Assembly (NCBI RefSeq): GCF_017355785.1 | Contig: NZ_JAFEWE010000003.1 | Span: 534,643 to 598,642, forward strand | Origin: Desertivirga arenae | GTDB taxonomy: Bacteria > Bacteroidota > Bacteroidia > Sphingobacteriales > Sphingobacteriaceae | Direction: 5' to 3' | Length of the DNA: 64,000 bases | Shown here: one piece after another, positions 57,742-64,000 of the stretch | Layout: each line of letters opens with the position of its first letter | How positions within the stretch are numbered: position 1 is the first letter of the stretch | Translations under genes and position numbers: made by a program | Notes under the pieces: generated by a model | The model's database searches: none | Told to the model about the DNA's origin: nothing | What the model saw: the letters and a program-made list of their open reading frames with translations, nothing else

Positions 57742-59677
57742 CGTACACCTCCAATCTGCCAAATTTCTTCAGCTCATATTCTTTTGTCATTAAAAAGATC
57801 AAGGGGGTTACCAGAAGGATGTGTGTTGAAGAGGTCAATACTCCCCCAATCATTGGCAATACAATAGGCTGCATTACGTCACTTCCAACTCCGGTTGACC
57901 ATAGTACTGGTATTAAACCAAACAAGGCAACACAAACGGTCATGATTTTCGGACGTAGCCTCTTGGCCGCCCCCTTTATTACATATTCTTTCAAATCTTC
58001 TTTCGTAATGGTTGCTGCCGAGTTACCTTTCAATTCGACCAGTTGCCGCATCGCATCATTAAGGTAGATCACCATTACCACCCCTGTTTCCACTGCTATC
58101 CCAAATAAAGCTATAAACCCTACCGCCACTGCTACAGAAAGATTAACTCCCCAGAAATAAACAAGATATGCTCCCCCAATTAAAGCAAAAGGTATAGTGA
58201 TCAAACTAAGGAAGGCCTCACGAACAGATTTGAAAGCCAGGTAAAGGGCAAGAAAAATAATGATCACCACAACCGGCAGGATATAAATCAGGGTCTTCTG
58301 TCCCCTTATAAGATTTTCATACTGACCACTCCACTCCACAAAGTAACCATTAGGCAATTTTAATTGCTGATTAATAGTATTGATAGCCTCCTGTACGGTT
58401 GTTCCCAGATCTCTCTCTCTCACATTAAACATCACAGCCCCGCGAAGGATAGCGTTTTCAGAAGTGATCATTGGGGGACCATTAACGAAGGCGATATCCG
58501 CAACAGCCGAAAGAGGGATAGTACCTGCATCGGCGGAACTCAAAGGAATTCTTTTGAGCTTTTCCAGACTATTCCTGAAATCCTGCCCTAATCGCAGATG
58601 GATATTAAAACGCTGTCTGCCTTCAATAGTATTCGTGAAAGGAGTGCCACCAATTGCCGTTTCAACCACGTTATTCACGTCATCCACCGATAAGCCGTAC
58701 CTTTCCAGCTGATCCCTTTTTATATTGATCTCTAAATATTTTCCTCCCGTTACCGGTTCAACATAAAGATCTTTAACCCCATTTACTCCCTTTAAAAGCG
58801 ACTGGACCTGCTGAGAAACAGAATCTATCACAGTTAGATCTTGTCCATATACCTTTACTCCAACATCTGTTCGGATACCGGTTGACAACATATTGATCCG
58901 GTTAATGATGGGCTGTGTCCATCCGTTCACTACACCTGGAATCTGCAGCTTCTGATCCAACTCATTAATAATATCCTTCTTGGTAACACCAGGTCGCCAT
59001 TCAGACTTCGGCTTAAGAGCAATAATGGTTTCAATCATGCTGACAGGTGAATTATCAGTTGCGGTATTGGCACGCCCTGCCTTTCCCAATACCTTATCCA
59101 CTTCGGGCACCGACTTAATTACCTTATCCTGCACCTGAAGAATCCTTTTAATTTCAGAATTGGAAACATCAGGAAGAGTAACCGGCATGAATAAAATTGA
59201 CTGTTCATCCAAAGGCGGCATAAACTCCCGCCCTAAGCTTAGCATCAAAGGAATGCTAATGAGTAATGCCAGGATATTCACCCCTAATGTTGTCTTTCGG
59301 TGACGGATACAAGCCTTTATCACCGGCTCGTACATCCTCTCCAGCCATCTATTAATGGGATGCTCTTGTTCGGCCCGGAACCTCCCTTTCATAAAAAAGG
59401 ATATGAGCACCGGAGCCAGGGTTACTACCAGTAAAGCGTCAATAATCAGAATAAATGTTTTAGTATAGGCCAGGGGATGAAAGAGCTTTCCTTCCTGTCC
59501 GGTCAGTAAAAAAACCGGAAGAAATGAAGCTATAATGATCACTGTGGAATAGAACACGCCTCGAGAAACCTGCTGGCAAGCTTTCTCAATAATGCTCAAA
59601 CGTTCTTCGTTCGAAAGCTGTATATAGCTATCATCCCGCTTTTTCTTTCCCAGATATCTTTTTAATCTACTAAGCAT
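57728..59677 (-). CDS. Heavy-metal RND pump, C-terminal part (CusA-like, split)
   Basis: A 649-residue C-terminal part of a CusA/CzcA-type pump, covering TM5 to TM12. It includes FLPVFLLTGQEGKLFHPLAYTKTF (TM5/6), the second periplasmic loop, and the proton-relay Glu in GIAVETGVVM and Lys in LRPKIMTV. Its ATG overlaps the end of the N-terminal part by eight bases in another frame. The N-terminal extension (LSRLKRYLGKKKRDD) is a charged linker not usually present at this place. Both parts together give about 1080 residues, near the family norm. Confidence 0.88.
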   Translation of the reverse strand: MLSRLKRYLGKKKRDDSYIQLSNEERLSIIEKACQQVSRGVFYSTVIIIASFLPVFLLTGQEGKLFHPLAYTKTFILIIDALLVVTLAPVLISFFMKGRFRAEQEHPINRWLERMYEPVIKACIRHRKTTLGVNILALLISIPLMLSLGREFMPPLDEQSILFMPVTLPDVSNSEIKRILQVQDKVIKSVPEVDKVLGKAGRANTATDNSPVSMIETIIALKPKSEWRPGVTKKDIINELDQKLQIPGVVNGWTQPIINRINMLSTGIRTDVGVKVYGQDLTVIDSVSQQVQSLLKGVNGVKDLYVEPVTGGKYLEINIKRDQLERYGLSVDDVNNVVETAIGGTPFTNTIEGRQRFNIHLRLGQDFRNSLEKLKRIPLSSADAGTIPLSAVADIAFVNGPPMITSENAILRGAVMFNVRERDLGTTVQEAINTINQQLKLPNGYFVEWSGQYENLIRGQKTLIYILPVVVIIIFLALYLAFKSVREAFLSLITIPFALIGGAYLVYFWGVNLSVAVAVGFIALFGIAVETGVVMVIYLNDAMRQLVELKGNSAATITKEDLKEYVIKGAAKRLRPKIMTVCVALFGLIPVLWSTGVGSDVMQPIVLPMIGGVLTSSTHILLVTPLIFLMTKEYELKKFGRLEVYDVKH

Positions 59678-60971
59678 TTTCAGCTCCTTTCTTTCTTAAA
59701 TCAGCAAGCTCTTCTTGTCTGATTGCTAAGTTCTTATAGGCGTTCTCAGCCATTATTATCCCATTATCAACGATAACCCCAATCGCCAGGGCAATCCCCG
59801 TAAGTGACATTATGTTAGAGGAAATATCGAATGCATTTAACACAATAAAACTGGCAGCTATAGTGATCGGGATCTGGATAATAATGCTAACGGCGCTTCT
59901 CCAATGAAAAAGAAATACAATTACAATCAGTGATACTACTACCATTTCCTCTATAAGAGTACTTTTAATAGATGATATAGATTCCTCGATCAGCTCTCCC
60001 CTATCGTACACAATGTTAAATTTCATTCCTTCCGGCAGTCCTTTGCTTACCTCAGTCATTTTTGCCTTCACCTTCCGGATCACTTCATCTGCGTTCTCCC
60101 CATATCGTAGCACTACTATTCCACCCACCGACTCTCCTTCTCCGTTGTAATCAAATATACCCAGACGGCTTTCGCCAGACATTTGCACAGTAGCCACATC
60201 TTTTATTCTTACAGGGATTGAATTTTGTGTACGAATGGAAAGGTTCTCCATCTCCTGTATCGATTTAAGGTACCCGGTGGTCTTTATAATATAGCCGATA
60301 CCACTCATCTCAAACTTGCGACCGCCTGCTTCATTATTATTCGACTTTACAGCTCGCATTACATCTGAAATGGAAACTTTATAGTAAAGGAGCTTATTGG
60401 GATCTACACTAATCTGATATTGCTTCTGAAAGCCTCCAAAAGATGCAATTTCACTAACGCCCTGTACATTCTGGAGCGCAAACTTAATATACCAGTCCTG
60501 TACAGCTCTCTGCTCACCAAGGTCCATCCCCGGAGCCTCTAAGGTATACCACAATACATGTCCAACCCCCGTTCCATCTGGTCCCATAGTTGGGGTTACT
60601 CCTTCAGGCAATGAACTTCCTACTGTACTTAAACGCTCCAGTACTCTGCTGCGAGCCCAATAAACATCAACGTTATCCTCAAAAATGATATAGATAAAGC
60701 TCATTCCAAACATAGAATTCGCCCTTACATACTTTACTTTAGGAATTCCCTGAAGGTTAGTTACCAATGGATAGGTAACCTGGTCCTCAATAATTTGAGG
60801 ACTTCTACCCATCCATTCGGTAAATACAATAACCTGATTCTCCGAGAGATCGGGAATCGCATCTATCTTGCTGCTTTTAACTGAATAGATGCCAAATGCG
60901 AATATCCCAGCAGCAATAAGTAGTACAAGAAACCTGTTCCTTAACGAGAAGGAGATCAGTTTTTCTACCAT
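59670..60971 (-). CDS. Heavy-metal RND pump, N-terminal part (CusA-like, split)
   Basis: A 433-residue N-terminal part covering TM1, the first periplasmic loop and TM2 to TM4. The family motifs are AIPDLSENQVIVFTEW, GPDGTGVGHVLWYTLE and SFGGFQKQYQIS. The TM4 Asp near 402 (IVDNGIIMAENAYKNL) is the proton-relay residue. The frame ends with two consecutive TAG stops after RKKGAENA. It is followed at once by the C-terminal part, and upstream lies the small HMBD lipoprotein gene (8-base gap). Confidence 0.88.
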   Translation of the reverse strand: MVEKLISFSLRNRFLVLLIAAGIFAFGIYSVKSSKIDAIPDLSENQVIVFTEWMGRSPQIIEDQVTYPLVTNLQGIPKVKYVRANSMFGMSFIYIIFEDNVDVYWARSRVLERLSTVGSSLPEGVTPTMGPDGTGVGHVLWYTLEAPGMDLGEQRAVQDWYIKFALQNVQGVSEIASFGGFQKQYQISVDPNKLLYYKVSISDVMRAVKSNNNEAGGRKFEMSGIGYIIKTTGYLKSIQEMENLSIRTQNSIPVRIKDVATVQMSGESRLGIFDYNGEGESVGGIVVLRYGENADEVIRKVKAKMTEVSKGLPEGMKFNIVYDRGELIEESISSIKSTLIEEMVVVSLIVIVFLFHWRSAVSIIIQIPITIAASFIVLNAFDISSNIMSLTGIALAIGVIVDNGIIMAENAYKNLAIRQEELADLRKKGAENA

Positions 60972-60979
60972 TGTAATAA

Positions 60980-61234
60980 TTATTTACCTGTTTCTGATCC
61001 CTCTTCTTTGGCAACCAGGTCCATTTTACATTTTGGGCATTTGCCTGGTTTATCACTAACTACCTCGGGGTGCATCGGACAAGTATAAGCTGCCGCGGTT
61101 TGAACTCCGGTAGTATCTGCGATGGCTTCAGTTGCACTGTCTGCTGTAGCCTTTTCTGAGGAATTTCCAGCAGAGTTACATGCTGCGAAAAATAAGGAAA
61201 CCATTGATGCTAAGACTAAAATTGACTTTTTCAT
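60980..61234 (-). CDS. Small HMBD lipoprotein
   Basis: An 84-residue lipoprotein (signal, then AAC at about Cys 19). It has a Ser/Thr/Ala-rich stalk (about 20-48) and one HMBD motif, AAYTCPMHPEVV and GKCPKCKMDLV. The motif differs from the two adaptor copies in having CPKCK. It is the first gene of the pump operon and may act as a periplasmic metal chaperone feeding the adaptors (inferred). Confidence 0.87.
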   Translation of the reverse strand: MKKSILVLASMVSLFFAACNSAGNSSEKATADSATEAIADTTGVQTAAAYTCPMHPEVVSDKPGKCPKCKMDLVAKEEGSETGK

Positions 61235-61289
61235 TGTTTGAGTTTTTATGATTGATAACTAATTGATGTTTGGGTTTGATTACTAAGTG

Positions 61290-61631
61290 TTACTTGTTCC
61301 GGGAAGGCCTTTCGTACCGACAACACTCTGGAAGGTTTTTAAATACTTTATCTTCTGCCTTAAACTTTTCAGTATCGTAACCCGCTCCAGCAATCTTTTT
61401 CTGAATGCTATCCAGCGAGATCAGCCTACTGTCGTAAGAAACTTTTGCCAGTTTAGTTTCTTCATCCCAAATAATAGATTGCAGTCCGCCAACCTTAGCA
61501 GCACTTTCAATCTTCTTTTTACACATGGAACAAACGCCTGCAACTTTAAATGTTTCAGTTTTAACCTGAGAGAAAACAGGTGTACTAAGTGTGGCGAATG
61601 AAGCCACAATAAAAAATCTTAATGATTTCAT
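61290..61631 (-). CDS. Periplasmic heavy-metal-associated (HMA) protein
   Basis: A 113-residue secreted protein with a signal peptide (about 1-21). An HMA domain follows at about 25-95 with the CxxC site in VCSMCKKKIESAAK and ISLDSIQKKIAGAGYDTE at its end. A C-terminal extension ECCRYERP provides another Cys pair. It resembles MerP/CopZ-type metal carriers, but exported. It precedes the HMBD lipoprotein on the same strand. Confidence 0.88.
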   Translation of the reverse strand: MKSLRFFIVASFATLSTPVFSQVKTETFKVAGVCSMCKKKIESAAKVGGLQSIIWDEETKLAKVSYDSRLISLDSIQKKIAGAGYDTEKFKAEDKVFKNLPECCRYERPSRNK

Positions 61632-61657
61632 TTTCGGATTTTAAGCAATGGTAGCGA

Positions 61658-61698
61658 GAACGATTTTACTTCGTTCAAATACATTTAATATGTTAAAT
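61658..61698. promoter_or_regulatory. Two inverted repeats upstream of the HMA gene
   Basis: GAACGA-7-TCGTTC (61658-61676) and ATTTAA-TATG-TTAAAT (61683-61698) lie 27-67 bases upstream of the HMA start. Either may bind a metal-responsive regulator, but neither matches a consensus I can name. Confidence 0.35.
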
Positions 61699-61769
61699 AG
61701 AATAAGCTATCCAAAGAAAATTGGATAATAACATGAACCCGCAACAGGGTTACCCGAAAAGATTAAGGT

Positions 61770-62162
61770 TTAAATACGGAAATTACAATTACGGATAAAG
61801 ACAGGAATACTGCTTATTCCGGGAGGAGCATTAGAATAAGGATGATCAGAACCAATTATCTGTGGGAAAGATTGAATACTTGCCGGATAATCAAAAGATA
61901 ACAGATCAAGGGCAGAAGCTTTCAGCAGAAATTGATGATCTGAGGTTTTATATGAGCTCTCAATCTTAAACTCCTTTGCAGAGGTTTTACAACAATCCTT
62001 TGTAGTCCCAAGACTCATTCCACACTTGTCGCAGTTCTCGGATTTCTGAACTGCTAATCCCCATTCTACCAATCGACCCATGCAGTAATGGAACTGCATA
62101 GTAGCACCTGAGGACACCCCAAGGTAAAAGATTGCTAATATGGTGACTAATACTTTTTTCAA
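61770..62162 (-). CDS. HYC_CC_PP-like cysteine-rich secreted protein
   Basis: A 130-residue protein with a signal peptide (about 1-20). It has a distinctive pattern: HYC at residues 25-27, then CDKCGM and DCC at about 44-58, and a Pro pair in NAPPG near the C-terminus. This pattern resembles the HYC_CC_PP family of unknown function in Bacteroidetes. It may bind metal. It sits at the head of the heavy-metal cluster, about 140 bases upstream of the HMA gene, on the same strand. Confidence 0.7.
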   Translation of the reverse strand: MKKVLVTILAIFYLGVSSGATMQFHYCMGRLVEWGLAVQKSENCDKCGMSLGTTKDCCKTSAKEFKIESSYKTSDHQFLLKASALDLLSFDYPASIQSFPQIIGSDHPYSNAPPGISSIPVFIRNCNFRI

Positions 62163-62328
62163 GATCTTAAATTTCAGAATCCTTCTTCACTATTGTTCGG
62201 TAAAGATGGACAAAAATAAGAAGAAGGTTTTATAGAATTTTATGAAAAGTTTATAATTTATCGACGATAGTAAAGCTGACACCTACTTAACGACGTGTCA
62301 ACTTCACTTTGTATCCATTTAAATAACG

Positions 62329-63030
62329 TTAAATCCGTTTTCTATTATTAGAGAAGATAGACTCTGCGTAGAGGATACTGCCATCAGCTTTATTAAAGCA
62401 TTGGGTCATATTACCCTGAAAGTCAAATCCAAGGCCTGCTAATAAATTATAAATTCCATTGAACAGTAACTGTCCTTTATAAAGTTCTTTAAAGGAGGTT
62501 TCTATAATTATGAGTTCTGCTTGCTGGATTGTATTCATCCCGCCTTTAATCACCCGGTCTTCAAATCCCTGAACATCTATTTTGACAAGAAATCGTCCCA
62601 AATCACCTAATTCTGAAACAACATCGTCTAAACGCCTTACCTGAATGGTTTCCTTTCCTGCGTAATCAGTACCGGTAAAAACATCCTTGTGCAGTTGGGC
62701 CATATCAAGCAAGGATGAGCTCGGAGTATGCTTACTCACATTAATCTCAACCTGCCCATCCTCTTCACCAAGAGCATAATTATAAGCTGAGACATTTTTT
62801 GCAGCTGTTTTAACAGTAAGTTCCTGATAACAATTAGATAGCGGCTCAAAAGAAATTATCCGCGCCTTAGGAAGGATTGAATTGATCTTGGTTGCGAATT
62901 GGCCCACGTTAGCTCCGATATCTAAAACAGTTTGAATTTCACGTTCCTGAAGCCATTTAAAATTCTCTGGTCTTGCTAATTTTACGCTGAGACCAAGTGA
63001 ATACAGAGAGCGCTGGATTAACTTTAACAT
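62329..63030 (-). CDS. FkbM-family methyltransferase
   Basis: A 233-residue SAM-dependent methyltransferase of the FkbM type. The SAM-binding motif is VLDIGANVGQFA, followed by ISFEPLSNCYQEL, and the downstream VRRLDDVV and LVKIDVQGFEDRVIKGG are the conserved stretches of the family. It O-methylates sugars or other small acceptors; the target is unknown. It is on the same strand as the metal cluster but separated by 166 bases. Confidence 0.93.
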   Translation of the reverse strand: MLKLIQRSLYSLGLSVKLARPENFKWLQEREIQTVLDIGANVGQFATKINSILPKARIISFEPLSNCYQELTVKTAAKNVSAYNYALGEEDGQVEINVSKHTPSSSLLDMAQLHKDVFTGTDYAGKETIQVRRLDDVVSELGDLGRFLVKIDVQGFEDRVIKGGMNTIQQAELIIIETSFKELYKGQLLFNGIYNLLAGLGFDFQGNMTQCFNKADGSILYAESIFSNNRKRI

Positions 63031-63214
63031 AACAGGTAGGCAGATTAAGTTTAGTAATTTATTAATAGGTTAGTTAGCTGTTATCTATTTGGATTTAACA
63101 TGCTCAGGTTAATTAACCCCTGTAGTTTTTAATTTGTTTTAAAAAACACGTATTCTTTTTTCTAAAGAAACTTCTGATCTTAAGATCCGTACAACTTGCT
63201 ATCTGCAATATTTT

Positions 63215-63565
63215 ATGAGAAAAAGACGTGTGTTGTTAGCAGCTTTTATAGCATTTCTAGGTAATTTAAAAGCATTCCCTCCCTCCTTTCAGGCTCCTGC
63301 CGAAAAAACTTCCGTATCAGGTAAGGTTACTTTGGAAGTTGTTTCAGGACCAGTTAGCAAAGATTTAGTAATCAGCTTTACAGAAACAGCTAGTCCTTCA
63401 ACGGTTACTATTACTGACTTAAAAGGAGCTAAGTTATTGTCCCAATCCGTAGAAACAGGCTTAAATAAGGCTTCTATTAATGTTTCTAAGTTATCCGCCG
63501 GAACTTATTTCGTGGTGCTTACTAATCAGGAAGGAAGAACCTCAAAGGTGTTTGTTAAGCAATAA
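63215..63565 (+). CDS. Small secreted protein consisting mainly of a T9SS-like C-terminal tail
   Basis: A 116-residue protein with a signal peptide (RKRRVLLAAFIAFLGNLKAF). A short spacer is followed by a beta-sandwich (about 40-116). VTITDLKGAKLLSQSVETGL and LSAGTYFVVLTNQEGRTSKVFVK match the type A sorting domain of the type 9 secretion system. No cargo domain precedes it. It ends before a weak hairpin. Confidence 0.75.
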   Translation: MRKRRVLLAAFIAFLGNLKAFPPSFQAPAEKTSVSGKVTLEVVSGPVSKDLVISFTETASPSTVTITDLKGAKLLSQSVETGLNKASINVSKLSAGTYFVVLTNQEGRTSKVFVKQ

Positions 63566-63576
63566 TATTAATAGCA

Positions 63577-63607
63577 TTCCTCACTAAACTCACAGTTCAG
63601 TGAGGAA
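63577..63607. terminator. Hairpin after the T9SS-tail gene
   Basis: TTCCTCACT (63577-63585) pairs with AGTGAGGAA (63599-63607). It has a nine-pair stem but no T tract, so terminator function is likely but unproven. Confidence 0.55.
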
Positions 63608-63647
63608 GATATTAACTACTACGATAGACCTTGTAGTAAGGCTAAGT

Positions 63648-64000
63648 TGACTCGTCCTGTATAAACTTAACATCGTTACGAACAAGTATTAATCACTAAA
63701 TTTAAGTTACGATGTCAAAAGAAATCAAGGGTAAGAAGTTCGGTAGGCTTTATTTAGAGTCTTACAAGAAATCGATTATTGCAGAGGTAGAGCGCGAAGG
63801 TGGAGCTATTAATCTGATTTGTGATCGCCATAACTTAGCTAAGACTACTGTCCAGGCTTGGGCGGCCAGATATGGAAGTTCGGAGTATTTGGCAAACAGG
63901 CAGAAAAGGCGTAGCCCATCTGAGAGGAATAAGATCATTCGGGAAATTCTCTCGGGCCGATCTACCATTAGTGAAGTGCAACTAAAATATGGGATCGATT
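63648..64000 (+). mobile_element. Possible left part of an IS3-family insertion sequence
   Basis: TGACTCGTCCTGT starting at 63648 has the TGA start common to IS3-family terminal repeats. The first ATG of an OrfA-like frame follows 64 bases later. The right end and the rest of the element lie outside the window, so the boundary is tentative. Confidence 0.4.
63712..64000 (+). CDS. IS3-type OrfA/helix-turn-helix transposase subunit, 3' end cut by window
   Basis: The ATG at 63712 opens a frame of at least 96 codons running off the window. The protein is basic (MSKEIKGKKFGRLYLESYK). Residues 30-55 contain GGAINLICDRHNLAKTTVQAWAAR-like helix-turn-helix elements, and a second helical segment follows. 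This fits OrfA of an IS3-family element or a transposase-like DNA-binding protein. OrfB with its DDE core is not visible. Confidence 0.7.
   Translation, partial: MSKEIKGKKFGRLYLESYKKSIIAEVEREGGAINLICDRHNLAKTTVQAWAARYGSSEYLANRQKRRSPSERNKIIREILSGRSTISEVQLKYGID

Noticed and set aside
61708..61727. TATCCAA/TTGGATA hairpin
   Set aside because: Seven-pair A/T-rich stem without a T tract; likely by chance.
62273..62304. Terminator after the FkbM gene
   Set aside because: A ten-base stem with one mismatch exists, but the following sequence has no T tract; too weak to annotate.
63762..63968. 68-codon minus-strand frame
   Set aside because: It lies opposite the OrfA-like frame, which shows a helix-turn-helix pattern; the minus frame does not.

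Overview
The window looks like chromosomal DNA of a low-GC Bacteroidota bacterium, most likely a member of the Sphingobacteriaceae (Pedobacter/Mucilaginibacter-like). The grounds are a Bacteroidetes-type LptD, a hybrid two-component system (HTCS), a T9SS-type sorting tail, futalosine-pathway menaquinone genes, PepSY-like secreted proteins, few Shine-Dalgarno sequences, and promoters resembling TTTG-N19-TAnnTTTG. Family calls rest on reading motifs by eye; no database search was possible.

Layout. 1-9200 holds core envelope and housekeeping genes: cinA (cut by the window edge), lptD, a divergent amidase and MCE-lipid transport protein, then rnz, a STAS protein, purC and phoH on the minus strand. 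Degenerate tetranucleotide blocks separate phoH from purC. 9300-15900 has a SAM hydrolase, an ABC exporter, a beta-CASP nuclease, an SDR and a GH25 lysozyme. 16000-19950 is an accessory stretch: a GlxA-type AraC regulator divergent from six small genes (HMA-like, DHFR-like, two SRPBCC, VOC, GyrI-like). 19950-30000 is mostly housekeeping (TPR, YjbQ, OsmC, DUF92, MFS, prmC, ribD, cupin, a GAF/HisKA protein, ABC-F).

30000-43000 is sugar- and respiration-oriented: a 1359-residue HTCS with no SusCD pair nearby, a SCO/cytochrome c/SemiSWEET operon, a GH3-C/beta-lactamase fusion, xylBA with a divergent LacI-type regulator and a perfect operator-like palindrome at the xylB promoter, and galK. 43000-53900 carries a TrmH-type methyltransferase, a UbiD-type menaquinone decarboxylase, a PepSY-like secreted protein, an HDAC-family deacetylase, slyD, a putative 35-residue membrane microprotein next to a perfect 17-bp stem-loop, a DUF255 protein, and mqnA/mqnE, which together with the UbiD protein point to the futalosine route to menaquinone.

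54000-62200 is the most distinctive block. It is a same-strand heavy-metal (probably Cu(I)/Ag(I)) envelope module with a HYC_CC_PP-like Cys protein, a periplasmic HMA protein, a small HMBD lipoprotein, a CusA-type RND pump split into two overlapping reading frames, a TolC-type channel, and two different HMBD-bearing adaptors in tandem. The window ends with an FkbM methyltransferase, a secreted protein that is little more than a T9SS-like tail, and the left part of what looks like an IS3-family element.
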